Below are positions 15,718 to 25,843 of a DNA stretch of 64,000 nt, piece after piece (the first letter of the stretch is position 1; each line of letters starts with the position of its first letter). The notes under the pieces were generated by a model, which saw nothing but the letters and a program-made list of their open reading frames with translations, did no database searches and was not told the origin of the DNA. A program made the position numbers and the translations under genes. Origin of the DNA: Streptomyces hoynatensis (GTDB taxonomy: Bacteria; Actinomycetota; Actinomycetes; Streptomycetales; Streptomycetaceae); the NCBI RefSeq assembly GCF_003626535.1, contig NZ_RBAL01000001.1, forward strand, positions 1 to 64,000, in the 5' to 3' direction.

Positions 15718-18609
15718 ATGGCCCGAAGCGTGTTCCGCCACCAGCCGGTGGCCCTGGCCCGTATTCCGCTGCGCCCGGCTGTACCGGCCACCGAAGAGGA
15801 AACCGCCGGCCTGCTGGCCGAAGGCATCTTTCTCGCCAGCCGCGCCACAGCAGGGGCTGCCGGGACGGCACTCGCAGTCAAGGAGGCGCGAATGGCGGCC
15901 ACGTGGCACGCATATGACATCCGTTCCCGCACCCGCCCCACCCCGCACGGGGTGTTCGCCGGCGTCGCGTCGGCCAGGTTCGCCAACCAACCGGCCGCGC
16001 TGCGCCTCGGTGCAGCGCACCGGGCGGTCACCACGCCCAGCGCCGCCTGGCTGACCGTCGTCGCCGACCGGCTCCTGGACGCCGACGAACTGCTGCCCGC
16101 CTTGACCCTGGCGTCCAACAACCTGGTGCAGCGGCGCGGTGACCGGCTGGAGGCCGAGCATCCCGCTCCCGCCGGCGCCAACCCTCAGCGCAGCAGCGTC
16201 CGCGCGACACCCGTGGCCCTGTGGCTGCTGGATGCCTGCCAGGGCGGGGCGTCCGGTGCCAGGGTGCTCGGCGAGATGGCCGAGCGGTACCCGGCGGTCG
16301 CCGAGGAGACGATCCGCACCACCGTGCGGCAGATGATCCGTACCGGGTTCCTTCTCACCGATCTCCTCCCCACCCACATACGCGCCGACCCGCTCGGCCA
16401 CCTCCTCACGCGGCTTCCGTCAACGGCTGCACCGCACCCGGCGCTGGAACATCTGCGGGAACTACTCGACCGGGCCGACGCCCTGCCACCCGGCGCGCCG
16501 GAACGGCTGCCGCTGCTGTGGTCCGCCCGCGACGCGGCCGACGCCATCGCCACCGTCGAACGCCCCCTGACGGCGGATACCCTGGCCGATGCCAACCTGG
16601 TCCTGCCCGACGCACTTGGGAAGCAGGCCGCGCAGGCCGCCGACCTTCTGTGGCACGTCAGCCAGCTCGCCAGCCCCGCCACTGGCTACCACGAGAAGTT
16701 CCTCCGCGCCTACGGCCGCCACCGACTGGTGCCGCTACTGGAGGTCATCGATCCCGCCACCGGCATCGGGCCACCCGCCGAAGCCGACAACATCGCCGCC
16801 CAAGGCGACATCGACCCCCGCCGAGCCGAACTGCTCGCCCGCCTGCTGGCCCAGGCCACCGCCCAGGGCCAGACCGAGATCACCGTGGACGACGATCTGG
16901 CGGCCCGTCTTTCGCACGGCGCCCGCACCGAACCACCGCCGACCGCCGAGATCCACGTGCGCCTGCTGCGCCATGGCGACCAGTTGCGGCTGGCCGTGTG
17001 CGACGCAGGTTCCCAAGACGCCGGATCAGCCGCCGGGCGCTTCGCCGGCTGGCTGCCCCAGCTCGCCCCCAGCAGCGACGACGCTGCGGACACTGCACCC
17101 ATGGTCGCGGAAATCGTCTGCCGCCCCCGCACCGGCCCGACCGCCGCCCTCGCCGTCGAAACCGGCTTTGCCCCGCACCGCATCCCCCTCGGCGTGCCCC
17201 CACGCAAGGGTGATCTCCTGCCGGAGGATCTGCTGGTCGGCTCCACCGGTCGCCACCTGGTCGCCTGGTCTGCCCGGCACCGACACCCTGTCCGGCCAGT
17301 GCTGTTCAGTCGCCTCGCCTCCGACCTGCTGCCCCCTGCCGCCCGCACCCTGCGCCTGATCGGCCACGCCGGACACCGCCCCTGGCACACCTGGTCCTGG
17401 GGACCGGCCGCATACGCCCCCTACACTCCCCGCGTCCGCTACCGGAGCGTCATCCTCGACCCGGCCCGGTGGCGACTTCCCGAGGACCTGACCCACGCTG
17501 CCGCCCACCGCCGCACCTGGGCGAAGGCTCTGGCCGACTGGCTCACCGACGCCATCCCCGGCCCGCCGGACGTCGTCGTGGTGCAGGAGTCCGATCGGCA
17601 GATCCCCTTGGACCTGAGGCGAGCGGAAGACCGCGAACTCCTGCGGCGGAGCGTACGACGCGGAGCGCGCGCCGTCACCGAACCCTTCACCGACCCCGAT
17701 ACCACCGACGCGCCTGTAGAGGGACCTTTCGGCCGACACGTCATCGAACTCGTCATCAACCTCACCCGCCGCAACGAACCCCCGGCGCCGCGCCTCGACC
17801 CACGAGCCCGACCGCGTGGTGGACACGGCACCAGGCACCTACCCGGCGGAACGTGGCTCTCCGCTGCCCTCCCGGTCCCCGCCATTCACCAGGACACCGT
17901 CCTGCGCCAGCTCCCCGAAATCCTCGCACCCGCAACGGAACATATGCACCGCTCGTTCTGGCTGCGCTACCACACCCCCGCCCTCGGCGATCATCTGCGC
18001 ATCCGCGTCCACGGCGATCCCGAATCCCTCGTCACCCACGTCCTTTCGCTGCTGACGACCTGGTCCTCCACCCTCAACGCCCAGCACCTCGCGGGCGCCA
18101 TGGCCCTCGAACCGTACGTACCGGAGACCGAACGCTACGGCGGCCCCGGTGCGATCGAAGTCGCTGAGGATGTCTTCGCCGCCGACAGCGCCTTCGCCGC
18201 ACGCTGCCTGGCCCTGACCGATGCGCTACCCGACCGGCTGCTGATCGCGGCCGTCTCGGCAGCGGACATCGCCTACACGGTGGCCCACCAGCCCCGCCTC
18301 GCCCTGCGCGGACATGGCCTGTCCGCAGCCGACCGCCGCACCCGCGACAGCCTGCGAACCCGCCTGCGCACAGCCCGACCCGAGTCCGCTTCCCTCATTC
18401 CGGCAGCTCTGGGCGGCTCTGGGGCCGCACGGCACCAGACGCTCACCGCCTACCGAGCCGCCCTCACTGACCCCGATGTGACCGACCTCTGCGCCTCCGA
18501 CCTGATCCACATGCACTGCAACCGGCTCCTCGGCCCCGACCCCGCCCACGAGCGGATCACCCGCTCCCTGGCGACGGACCTCCTCCACACTCATGCCCAC
18601 CAGCACTGA
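15718..18609 (+). CDS. lanB: Full-length class I lanthipeptide dehydratase
   Basis: A 963-residue LanB. The N-terminal glutamylation domain shows ATWHAYDIRSRTRPTPHGVF, equivalent to the RSTPFGLF motif of other LanBs. The C-terminal elimination domain begins near residue 700 (TWLSAALPVPAIHQDTV) and includes SFWLRYHTPALGDHLRIRVH and ERYGGPGAIEVAEDVF, typical of SpaB C-terminal domains. Both half-reactions are thus in one chain, unlike cluster 1. The ATG at 15718 was chosen because the longer frame crosses the hairpin and precursor end. The gene overlaps the next by 17 bases. Confidence 0.9.
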   Translation: MARSVFRHQPVALARIPLRPAVPATEEETAGLLAEGIFLASRATAGAAGTALAVKEARMAATWHAYDIRSRTRPTPHGVFAGVASARFANQPAALRLGAAHRAVTTPSAAWLTVVADRLLDADELLPALTLASNNLVQRRGDRLEAEHPAPAGANPQRSSVRATPVALWLLDACQGGASGARVLGEMAERYPAVAEETIRTTVRQMIRTGFLLTDLLPTHIRADPLGHLLTRLPSTAAPHPALEHLRELLDRADALPPGAPERLPLLWSARDAADAIATVERPLTADTLADANLVLPDALGKQAAQAADLLWHVSQLASPATGYHEKFLRAYGRHRLVPLLEVIDPATGIGPPAEADNIAAQGDIDPRRAELLARLLAQATAQGQTEITVDDDLAARLSHGARTEPPPTAEIHVRLLRHGDQLRLAVCDAGSQDAGSAAGRFAGWLPQLAPSSDDAADTAPMVAEIVCRPRTGPTAALAVETGFAPHRIPLGVPPRKGDLLPEDLLVGSTGRHLVAWSARHRHPVRPVLFSRLASDLLPPAARTLRLIGHAGHRPWHTWSWGPAAYAPYTPRVRYRSVILDPARWRLPEDLTHAAAHRRTWAKALADWLTDAIPGPPDVVVVQESDRQIPLDLRRAEDRELLRRSVRRGARAVTEPFTDPDTTDAPVEGPFGRHVIELVINLTRRNEPPAPRLDPRARPRGGHGTRHLPGGTWLSAALPVPAIHQDTVLRQLPEILAPATEHMHRSFWLRYHTPALGDHLRIRVHGDPESLVTHVLSLLTTWSSTLNAQHLAGAMALEPYVPETERYGGPGAIEVAEDVFAADSAFAARCLALTDALPDRLLIAAVSAADIAYTVAHQPRLALRGHGLSAADRRTRDSLRTRLRTARPESASLIPAALGGSGAARHQTLTAYRAALTDPDVTDLCASDLIHMHCNRLLGPDPAHERITRSLATDLLHTHAHQH

Positions 18610-19864
18610 CGAAGCGGCCGGGCAGGCCCTGGCGGTAGCCCATGCTCTCATCGACCCCGAACGCGTCACGGCGGCCCTCACGGCCCCGGCCGCCGCGACA
18701 CTGTGCGACGGTCTCGCTGGAACCGCGCTGCTGCACGCATGTCTCGCCCGCACCGACCCGCAGTTCGCCACCGCCGCCACCCAGCACTGGGAGGCAGCGG
18801 CCCGCCTGGGCCGCCGCACCCAACCGGACGGCATCCACACCGGCCCCGGCGCCCTGGCCGCCTCCCTAGTCGTCGGCACGGGCTACCTCCCCGACCCCGG
18901 GCCTTACGGCGACATCGCCCGCAACGCCACCGCCTGGCTGTCCGCCCGTGCCGAAGGACTCGCCCGCCACCAGCAACAGCGCACAGCCCAAGGACGACCC
19001 GGCGCGCCCTGGGCGGTGTACGACGCCATCAAGGGCCTGGCGGGCATCGGCCGGGTACTCCTCGCCGCGCACGCCGCCGGCCACCGCGAGCAGGCGCAAC
19101 CGGGCCTCACCGCCACGCTCACCACCCTGACCGCCATCCTCCGCGCCCGGCACGGCCGGCGGCCCGGTTGGTGGCTACCTGCCGAAGACCACCCGCCACC
19201 CGTCACTGTCCACCCCTCCGGAGCCGCCACCACCGGCCTCGCCCACGGCGCCGCAGGCCCGCTCGCCCTTCTCGCCATCGCCCACACCGCCGGCCACACA
19301 GTCCCCGGCCAGGCCGAGGGCATCCGCACCACCGCCACCTGGCTCACCACCCACCGCGATGCCGACGGCACCTGGCCACCACACATCAGCGGTGACGCCC
19401 TCGACCACCCACCGACCCCCGGCCTCCCAAGCCCATCCGGAAGGCGCGACGCCTGGTGCTACGGCACCCCCGGCATCGGCCGCGCCCTCACGCTGGCCGG
19501 CCAGGCCTTGACCGACCCGGCGCTGACCGCCGCCGGACGCACTGCCGTCGACCGGTTCGCCGAACGCCGATCCGCCACATGGGACACCGAAGGTCCCACG
19601 CTCTGCCACGGAACGGCCGGAATCCTGCAAGCCGCCACGCGAGGCGACTCCCCGGCCGTCGCCGCACAAGCCGCCCAGCTCACCACCGCATTCCATGACC
19701 CCGACCGCCCCTTCGGCTTCCCCCACATCGAATCCGAAGCCCGGTTCGACAACCCCGGATTTCTGACCGGCGCCGCCGGAACGGCCCTCGCGCTCGCCGA
19801 CTACACCGGACTTCTCCCCACGTGCCCTGCCGCCGCCTGGGATTCGCTTCTTCTCCTCTCGTGA
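18593..19864 (+). CDS. lanC: LanC-like lanthionine cyclase, cluster 2
   Basis: A 423-residue cyclase of usual LanC length. LAHGAAG with His218, WCYG with Cys289 and CHG with Cys338-His339 give the active-site His and the three zinc ligands. The ATG lies inside the end of the dehydratase gene, so translation is coupled. It would form the thioether rings of the cluster 2 peptide. After its stop come the repeat copies and no transporter, protease or immunity gene. Confidence 0.9.
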   Translation: MPTSTDEAAGQALAVAHALIDPERVTAALTAPAAATLCDGLAGTALLHACLARTDPQFATAATQHWEAAARLGRRTQPDGIHTGPGALAASLVVGTGYLPDPGPYGDIARNATAWLSARAEGLARHQQQRTAQGRPGAPWAVYDAIKGLAGIGRVLLAAHAAGHREQAQPGLTATLTTLTAILRARHGRRPGWWLPAEDHPPPVTVHPSGAATTGLAHGAAGPLALLAIAHTAGHTVPGQAEGIRTTATWLTTHRDADGTWPPHISGDALDHPPTPGLPSPSGRRDAWCYGTPGIGRALTLAGQALTDPALTAAGRTAVDRFAERRSATWDTEGPTLCHGTAGILQAATRGDSPAVAAQAAQLTTAFHDPDRPFGFPHIESEARFDNPGFLTGAAGTALALADYTGLLPTCPAAAWDSLLLLS

Positions 19865-19999
19865 CACGGAGATGGCGCCGTCCACGCTCGCAGAGCCCGG
19901 ACGTGGTGCCGACCCAACGCGTCGCGCCCCCGAGTCCGGGCTGCGGGGAAGCCGATCCGAACGACGCGCGCCCGACGGCGGAGGCCCGGCGTTCGTGGC

Positions 20000-20366
20000 G
20001 TGGCGCTTTCGTGGTGGGGCGCGGCTCTCGTTGGGGGGGGCGGGAGCGGTGGGTGGTCTACGTGGCGGGTGGTCGGCCGGGTGCGGGGGCGTGCGGATGC
20101 ACGAGGGGAGGCTGGCTGCGAAGGGGGGCCGTGGGTGGCGGGGGGTTGGCTGTGTGCGGGTAGTTGGGGGGTTGGGCGCCGTTCCGGGGCGGGTGGGGGT
20201 GCGGGCCGGTGTCTACGGGGGTGGCCCCTCTCGCGGTGGCGGGAGTCAGAGATGCAGCTGCTGCCGCGTACGACTTCTCTGTGTGGGCAACGGCCGTGCG
20301 CCGTTGTTGATGCCATTCCCGTCGACGAAAGACGTGACTTCACCCGGAGGGCACCTGCCTGTATAG
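20000..20366 (-). repeat. Dispersed GC-rich repeat, copy 2 (inverted)
   Basis: This is a reverse-complement copy of the repeat at 8838-9160. It also pairs with copy 3, whose similarity continues for about 30 extra bases around CTGTATA near 20360 and its complement near 20630. Copies 2 and 3 thus form a large inverted repeat with arms of about 365 bases. Frames through it are open only because of GC bias. Confidence 0.8.
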
Positions 20367-20626
20367 CGGCGGCGTGGCGGCGGACGGTGAGGAGGGAGGG
20401 GCCGGCTGCGGCGTGCGGCGTGCTGGGTGCGGGGGAGGGCGAGACGTGCGGCGCTGATGTGGGCGCGCCGAGGGCCTTGGCCGCCGCCGCAGGGGTTCCG
20501 GCGTAGGCGTCCGGCGGCGGCGGAGTGCGGGAATCAGCGCGCATCGGATACGCGGCCGCCGTCGCGGGTAGCGACACCAGCCATCGGCAGGGCACACAAA
20601 CCACCGGCAGACCACAAGTCCCCCGC
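20367..20626. other. Spacer between inverted repeat arms
   Basis: About 260 bases lie in the centre of the large inverted repeat. No terminal repeats, transposase motif or clear gene is visible. A minus-strand frame with Pro/Ala/Thr-rich content crosses it, but this looks like compositional bias. Confidence 0.35.
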
Positions 20627-20990
20627 ATACAGCCGGGTGCCATCCGGGAGAAGGAGTCACGCCTTTCGTCGACGGGAATGGCATCAGCAACGGCGCCCGG
20701 CCGTCCCCGCGGCGGGAAGTCGTACGCGGCAGCAGCTGCATCTCTGACCCCCACCACGACGAGACCCGCCACCCCCGTATCCACCGGCCCGTACCCCCAC
20801 CCACCCCGGGACGGCGCCCCACCCCCCAACACCCCGGCAGCCAGCCAACCCCCGCCACCCACGGCTCCCCCCCCCCTCCGCAGCCAGCCTCCCCCTCGTG
20901 CATCCGCACCACGCCGCACCCGGCCGACCACCCGCCACGTAGACCGCCCACAGACCCCGCCCCCCACGAGCGGCGCGCCTCACCACGAGA
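20627..20990 (+). repeat. Dispersed GC-rich repeat, copy 3
   Basis: A direct-orientation copy of the repeat at 8838-9160 and the inverted partner of the copy at 20000-20366. It ends 24 bases before the pntB stop. The segment from TCGACGGGAATGGC to CCACGTAG is the best conserved part. With copy 1 it brackets the second lanthipeptide cluster as a direct repeat about 11.8 kb apart. Confidence 0.85.
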
Positions 20991-21013
20991 GAGTCACCGC
21001 CGAAGAAGCCCCC

Positions 21014-22483
21014 TCACCCCACCTCACTCCGCACCAGCTGCCGCCCGCCCCCCTCCCCGGGTGCCCCGGCCGCCCCGCCGAGGGCGTGCAGGATGTCCTC
21101 CACGCGCTGCTTCGCGTCGCCGAAGAGCATTCGGCTGTTGTCGCGGAAGAACAGCGGGTTCTGGACGCCCGCGTAGCCGGGGGCCATGGAGCGTTTGAAG
21201 ACGACGACCTGTTCGGCCTCCCACACCCGCAGGACCGGCATGCCCGCGAGGGGGCTGCTCTCGTCCTCCTCGGCGGCCGGGTTGACGGTGTCGTTGGCGC
21301 CGATGACCAGGACCACCGAGGTGGCCGGGAAGTCCTCGTTGATCTCGTCCATTTCCAGGACGATGTCGTAGGGCACCTTCGCCTCGGCGAGCAGCACGTT
21401 CATGTGGCCGGGCAGCCGGCCGGCGACCGGGTGGATGGCGAAGCGCACGGTGACGCCGCGTTCCCGCAGCAGGCGGGTGAGTTCGGCCACCGGGTACTGC
21501 GCCTGCGCCACGGCCATGCCGTAGCCGGGGGCGATGACGACGGAGGAGGCGCCCGCCAGGAGTTCGGCGGTCTCCGCCGCGGTGGTCTCCCGGTACTCGC
21601 CGGTCTCGGCCTGTGCCCCGGCGGGGGCCTCGATGCCGAAGCCGCCCGCGATGACGGACAGGAACGAGCGGTTCATCGCCCGGCACATGAGGTACGACAG
21701 GTAGGCGCCGGAGGAGCCGACCAGCGCGCCGGTGACGATCAGCAGGTTGTTGTCCAGCAGGAAGCCGGAGGCGGCGGCGGCCCAGCCGGAGTAGCTGTTG
21801 AGCATGGAGACGACGACGGGCATGTCGCCGCCGCCGATGGAGGCCACCAGGTGGAGGCCGAGCAGCAGCGCGAGGGCGGTGACCGCGATCAGCAGGCCGA
21901 GCCCGGGGTGGGCCACGAAGAAGCCGGTCAGCACGGCGAACGCGGCCAGGGCGCCGAGGTTGAGGGCGTTCTTCCCCGGCAGCATCAGGGGCCGTGACGC
22001 GATCCGGCCCGCGAGTTTCCCGTAGGCGACGAGGGAGCCGGTGAGGGTGACCGCGCCGATGAAGATGCCGATGAAGACCTCGGCGTGGTGGATGCGCAGC
22101 AACTCCCCGGCCACCGCGGTCTGCGCGCTGCCGCGGTGCTCGACGTCCAGGTAGCCGTTCCAGCCCACGAGGACGGCGGCGGCCCCCACGAAGCTGTGCA
22201 GCAGCGCGATGAGTTCGGGCATGGCGGTCATCTCGACGCGCCTGGCCCGCCAGAGGCCGAGGACGGCGCCCGCGGCCATCGCGGCGAGCAGGAGGGAGAT
22301 GCCGGTGGCGGCGATGCTGCGGGAGGCGAGGCCGATGGTGGCGGCCAGGGCGACGGCCATCCCGGCGATGCCGAACACGATGCCCGCCCGGGACGTCTCG
22401 TGCCGGGACAGGCCGGCCAGGCTCAGGATGAACAGCAGCGCGGCGACGAGGTAGGCCGCGTCGGCGGCGGTGGTGGCGGTCAT
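21014..22483 (-). CDS. pntB: NAD(P) transhydrogenase subunit beta
   Basis: A 489-residue beta subunit of the proton-translocating transhydrogenase, which passes hydride between NADH and NADP+ using the proton gradient. The N-terminal half has multiple membrane helices ([17 protein letters not shown] onward). The C-terminal half is the NADP(H)-binding domain III, with [18 protein letters not shown], the dinucleotide loop, and [15 protein letters not shown]. Length matches the family. Its start lies six bases from the pntA stop, so the two are one operon. Confidence 0.95.
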   Translation of the reverse strand: MTATTAADAAYLVAALLFILSLAGLSRHETSRAGIVFGIAGMAVALAATIGLASRSIAATGISLLLAAMAAGAVLGLWRARRVEMTAMPELIALLHSFVGAAAVLVGWNGYLDVEHRGSAQTAVAGELLRIHHAEVFIGIFIGAVTLTGSLVAYGKLAGRIASRPLMLPGKNALNLGALAAFAVLTGFFVAHPGLGLLIAVTALALLLGLHLVASIGGGDMPVVVSMLNSYSGWAAAASGFLLDNNLLIVTGALVGSSGAYLSYLMCRAMNRSFLSVIAGGFGIEAPAGAQAETGEYRETTAAETAELLAGASSVVIAPGYGMAVAQAQYPVAELTRLLRERGVTVRFAIHPVAGRLPGHMNVLLAEAKVPYDIVLEMDEINEDFPATSVVLVIGANDTVNPAAEEDESSPLAGMPVLRVWEAEQVVVFKRSMAPGYAGVQNPLFFRDNSRMLFGDAKQRVEDILHALGGAAGAPGEGGGRQLVRSEVG

Positions 22484-22489
22484 CGTTCC

Positions 22490-24121
22490 TCAGCCTTTCG
22501 AGAACATGCTGAGCATGCGGCGGGTCACGGCGAAGCCGCCGAAGATGTTGATGCTGGCCAGGAGGATTGCGAGGAAGGACAGGACCGTGATGGGCGTGTC
22601 CGCGTGGCCGATCTGGAGGAGCGCGCCGACGACGACCACTCCGGAGATCGCGTTGGTGACCGACATCAGCGGGGTGTGCAGCGCGTGGTGCACCTTTCCG
22701 ATCACGTAGTAGCCGATCACGACCGAGAGTGCGAAGACGGTGATGTTTCCGATCAGTTGGTCCGGCGAGAAGGCGGTCAGCAGGAAGAGCCCCAGGGCGC
22801 CGGCGGCCGCCGCCGCGTACCGGACGCCTGCGGTGAGACGCGCCGTCCGCCGCGCGGGCGCGCCGCCTGCCGCGGCACCCGCCGAAGGCGCGGCGGCGGC
22901 CCCGGCGGCGGCCCCCGTCGCCGCGGCCCCGGCGGCGCGGGGGGCGGTCGTGGCGGCCCCGGGGGCGGCGGCCGGCGCGGGGGCGGCCGAGACGCGTACG
23001 GGCGGCGGCGGCCACGTCTTCTCGCCGTCGCGGACCACCGTGACGGAGCGCTGCACGACGTCGTCGAAGTCCAGGGTCAGCCGCCCGTCCTTGCCCGGGG
23101 TGAGGAGTTTCAGCAGGTTGACCAGGTTGGTGCCGAACAGCTGGGACGCCTGGGCGGGCAGGCGGCTCGGCAGGTCCGTGTAGCCGATGAGGGTGACGCC
23201 GTTGCCGGTGACGATCGCGCGGCCGGGCACGGTGCCCGCCACGTTGCCGCCCTGCGCGGCGGCCATGTCCACGATCACACTGCCCGGCTTCATGGCGGCC
23301 ACGTCCGCCTCGGTGAGCAGCCGGGGCGCGGGGCGGCCGGGGAGCAGCGCGGTGGTGATGACGATGTCGACCTCCGCGGCCTGCGCCCGGTACAGCTCGG
23401 CGGCGCGCCGGTCGTACGCGGCCGAGGTGGCCTTCGCGTAGCCGTCGGCGCTCGCCTCCTGCGCCGCGTCCACGGCCAGGTACTCGCCGCCCAGGGAACG
23501 GACCTGGTCGGCGACCTCGGGGCGCGGGTCGGTGGCGCGCACCACCGCGCCCAGGCTGACGGCCGTGCCGATCGCGGCGAGCCCCGCCACCCCGGCGCCT
23601 GCCACCAGGACCTTCGCGGGCGGCACCTTGCCCGCCGCGGTGACCTGTCCGGTGAAGAACCGGCCGAAGACGTGGGCCGCCTCGATGACCGCCCGGTACC
23701 CGGCGATGTTGGCCATGGAGCTGAGCACGTCCATCGACTGGGCGCGCGAGATGCGGGGCACCGCGTCCAGGGCGAGCGCGGTCAGCCGGCGGCTCGCCAG
23801 GGCCTCGACGAGGTCGGGTCTGAGCGCGGGGCTGAGGAGGCCGATGAGGGTCGCCCCGTCCGCCAGGCGGCGGACCTCGGCCTCGTCCGGCGCGTTGACC
23901 TTGAGCACGACCTCGCAGGCCCAGGCGTCGCCGAGTTGGGCGCCCTCGGCCACGTAGGCGGCGTCGGAGAAGCCGGACGCCGCCCCGGCTCCCGGCTCGA
24001 CCACCACCTCGTAGCCGAGCGCGCGCAGCCGGCGCGCGGATGACGGGGTGGCCGCCACGCGGGTCTCGCCGGGGGCCGATTCGGCGACTACGCCGAGGCG
24101 TTGGGGACGCGGCTGGCTCAT
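22490..24121 (-). CDS. pntA: NAD(P) transhydrogenase subunit alpha (alpha1-alpha2 fused)
   Basis: A 543-residue alpha subunit. Residues 1 to about 380 form the NAD(H)-binding domain I ([11 protein letters not shown] at the start; [17 protein letters not shown] as the Rossmann loop; [12 protein letters not shown]). An unusually long Ala/Pro linker of about 65 residues follows, then membrane helices ([19 protein letters not shown] and [16 protein letters not shown]) corresponding to alpha2. The E. coli-type fused arrangement is thus present. ATG 24121 is preceded by GGAAAGG; an ATG 11 codons upstream is less likely. Confidence 0.93.
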   Translation of the reverse strand: MSQPRPQRLGVVAESAPGETRVAATPSSARRLRALGYEVVVEPGAGAASGFSDAAYVAEGAQLGDAWACEVVLKVNAPDEAEVRRLADGATLIGLLSPALRPDLVEALASRRLTALALDAVPRISRAQSMDVLSSMANIAGYRAVIEAAHVFGRFFTGQVTAAGKVPPAKVLVAGAGVAGLAAIGTAVSLGAVVRATDPRPEVADQVRSLGGEYLAVDAAQEASADGYAKATSAAYDRRAAELYRAQAAEVDIVITTALLPGRPAPRLLTEADVAAMKPGSVIVDMAAAQGGNVAGTVPGRAIVTGNGVTLIGYTDLPSRLPAQASQLFGTNLVNLLKLLTPGKDGRLTLDFDDVVQRSVTVVRDGEKTWPPPPVRVSAAPAPAAAPGAATTAPRAAGAAATGAAAGAAAAPSAGAAAGGAPARRTARLTAGVRYAAAAAGALGLFLLTAFSPDQLIGNITVFALSVVIGYYVIGKVHHALHTPLMSVTNAISGVVVVGALLQIGHADTPITVLSFLAILLASINIFGGFAVTRRMLSMFSKG

Positions 24122-24469
24122 GGCACCGCCCTTTCCCACGAAGACCGCACCCATCCGACGGGTGACGACGGGCGCTGTCGCGGCGGCCTGGGCTCCTTCG
24201 CCTCATCCTGGGAAACCGCCCCAGGAACACGGAGGAACAGGGCGACGCGTCACTTCAGCCGCAGACACGGCGGTCGGAAAAGCGCGGATTGCTGAGAGAT
24301 GCGACCTTGGGTACGAACTGTGACGCTCTTCGGATGCTAAACACCAGCTGTCTTCACGTCAAGATATCGAAAGTCGTCACCGTGACCTGCCTGGTCAGGG
24401 GGTGCGGGGGGCGGGCGGAACCCGTCCCGGGGGGACGAGCCCGGCCCCTTTTGCGGCGAGCGGTGAGCG
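24122..24469. other. Upstream region of pntAB, no gene seen
   Basis: About 350 bases between pntA and a tandem repeat. It presumably holds the pntAB promoter, reading leftward, but no clear -35/-10 pair or operator could be picked out. It includes the least GC-rich sequence nearby (around 24330-24370). Confidence 0.4.
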
Positions 24470-24562
24470 CCGAGCGGGCGAACGCCGAGCGGGCGAACGG
24501 CGAACGGGCGAACGCCGAGCGGGCGAACGGCGAACGGGCGAACGGCGAACGGCGAGGGCCGC
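24470..24562 (+). repeat. 15-bp imperfect tandem repeat
   Basis: Six or so copies of a 15-base unit alternate between two versions, GCCGAGCGGGCGAAC and GGCGAACGGGCGAAC, in the intergenic region downstream of the ROK gene. No gene crosses it. It is a simple-sequence repeat, not a CRISPR array, since there are no unique spacers. Confidence 0.85.
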
Positions 24563-24640
24563 GGGGCCGGCGACTGCGGCGGCGGCGGACGCGGCGGGGC
24601 CGCGGGGCGGGGAGGCGGCGGCGCCGGGGGCGGGAGGCGG

Positions 24641-25843
24641 TCAGTGGTCGGAGATGTGGCGGCGGATGGCGACGACGGCGGCGCCCCGGGCCCAGTCGTG
24701 GAAGTCGTGGGCCTGGACGGTGAGTTCGATGTCCTCGGGGTTCCGGTGCCGCGCGGCCAGCCCGCGTTCCAGCTCCGGCCGGGCCACCCTGGCCACGTCG
24801 ATGGCCTCGCCGGCCAGCACGAGGGTCCGCACCCCGGTGTTGTTCACGACGTTCGCGATCAGCACGCCCAGGGCCCAGGCGGCCCGCTGCACCGCCCGGG
24901 CGCACACCCGGTCCCCGGCGCCCGCCAGTTCCAGGACCTCGGAGTAGGTGGGGAAGCGGCGCATGCCCTGGGCCGCCGTCATCATGAGGGAACTCTTGGT
25001 GAGGTACGCGCCGGCGCAACCGCAGTGGCCCGCGGGGCACATGGGCCCGTCGGGGGTGAGGATCTGATGGCCGAAGTCGCCGATGGCCGCCTCGGTGAGG
25101 CGCACCGCCCGGCCGCCGAGGAACAGCGCATACCCCAGGCCGTCGCCGACGGTCACCATGGCGAAGTCCGTCAGCCCGCGGGCCTGTTTCGACCACAGGT
25201 GGGAGTAGGCGAGGGCGGTGACGTCGTTGCGCACCGTGCAGGGAATGCCGAGCCGCTCGGACGCCATGCGGCTCACCGGGACCTGCTCCCAGCCCAGCAG
25301 GCCCGAGTCGATCAACTCGCCCTCGCCGACCGGCGCCCGGGTGCGCGCGTTGCCGCCCATCCCCAGGCCGATCGCCACCGGCTGCCTGCCCCGGGCGGAG
25401 AGCCGCTCCGCCACCTCCCCGATCTGCGCGATCACCGTTTCCGGCGCGAGATCCGCCAGCGGCGCGCTCTCCCTCGCCACCACGTCGGCGCGCAGGTTGG
25501 TGAGGACCCCGTACACGTGGCTCGACGTCAGCGTGACGCCCACGAAGTGGAGGTCGTCCGCGACCACTTCGAGGGGGCGGGTGGGCCGCCCGCTCACCGG
25601 GTGCGGGACGGCGCCCCGCTCCACCACGAGCCCCGCCTCCACCAGCGGCTTGGTCAACCGGGTCAGGCTGCCGGGCGACAGGCCGAGCGACCGGGCCAGG
25701 GCCGTGCGCGACTGCGGGCCGTGGAGCACCAGTTCGCGCAGGATCGGCCGCGCGGTCTCGGGCACGGCGCGCCAGGCGTCCGGCGCCGGCCGCCGGCCGC
25801 CTCGACTTCCCGCCGCTCCCACAACGAGAAGGATACGGGCCAC
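24641..25843 (-). CDS. ROK-family transcriptional regulator
   Basis: A 400-residue ROK protein with an N-terminal winged helix (SRTALARSLGLSPGSLTRLTKPLVEAGLV, about residues 45-75) and a sugar-kinase-like ROK domain. The zinc-binding CPAGHCGCAG motif and the AIGDFGHQI segment are clear, and IPCTVRNDVTALA supplies the conserved Asp. Such repressors respond to sugars or sugar phosphates. The start GTG is preceded by GGGGAGGGG. It is divergent from the cellulase gene, but the CebR-like box there belongs to another regulator, so a link to cellulose use is only suggested by position. Confidence 0.87.
   Translation of the reverse strand: MARILLVVGAAGSRGGRRPAPDAWRAVPETARPILRELVLHGPQSRTALARSLGLSPGSLTRLTKPLVEAGLVVERGAVPHPVSGRPTRPLEVVADDLHFVGVTLTSSHVYGVLTNLRADVVARESAPLADLAPETVIAQIGEVAERLSARGRQPVAIGLGMGGNARTRAPVGEGELIDSGLLGWEQVPVSRMASERLGIPCTVRNDVTALAYSHLWSKQARGLTDFAMVTVGDGLGYALFLGGRAVRLTEAAIGDFGHQILTPDGPMCPAGHCGCAGAYLTKSSLMMTAAQGMRRFPTYSEVLELAGAGDRVCARAVQRAAWALGVLIANVVNNTGVRTLVLAGEAIDVARVARPELERGLAARHRNPEDIELTVQAHDFHDWARGAAVVAIRRHISDH

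Noticed and set aside
8861..20951. Minus- and plus-strand peptide frames beginning MQLLPRTTS in the repeat copies
   Set aside because: The first residues agree between copies, but the frames diverge or shift further on and lack ribosome sites, as expected of a non-coding repeat.
22085..24043. Long open frame (652 codons) on the plus strand opposite pntAB
   Set aside because: It is antisense to the clearly recognised transhydrogenase genes and its product is a Gly/Arg/Asp-rich composition artefact of high GC.
21024..24230. Open frame of 1,068 codons on the minus strand across both pnt genes
   Set aside because: The product is Arg/Pro/Gly-rich with no family likeness; pntA and pntB in other frames explain the DNA fully.
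24470..24562. Tandem repeats considered as a CRISPR array
   Set aside because: Units are 15 bases and contiguous, with no unique spacers and no cas genes.
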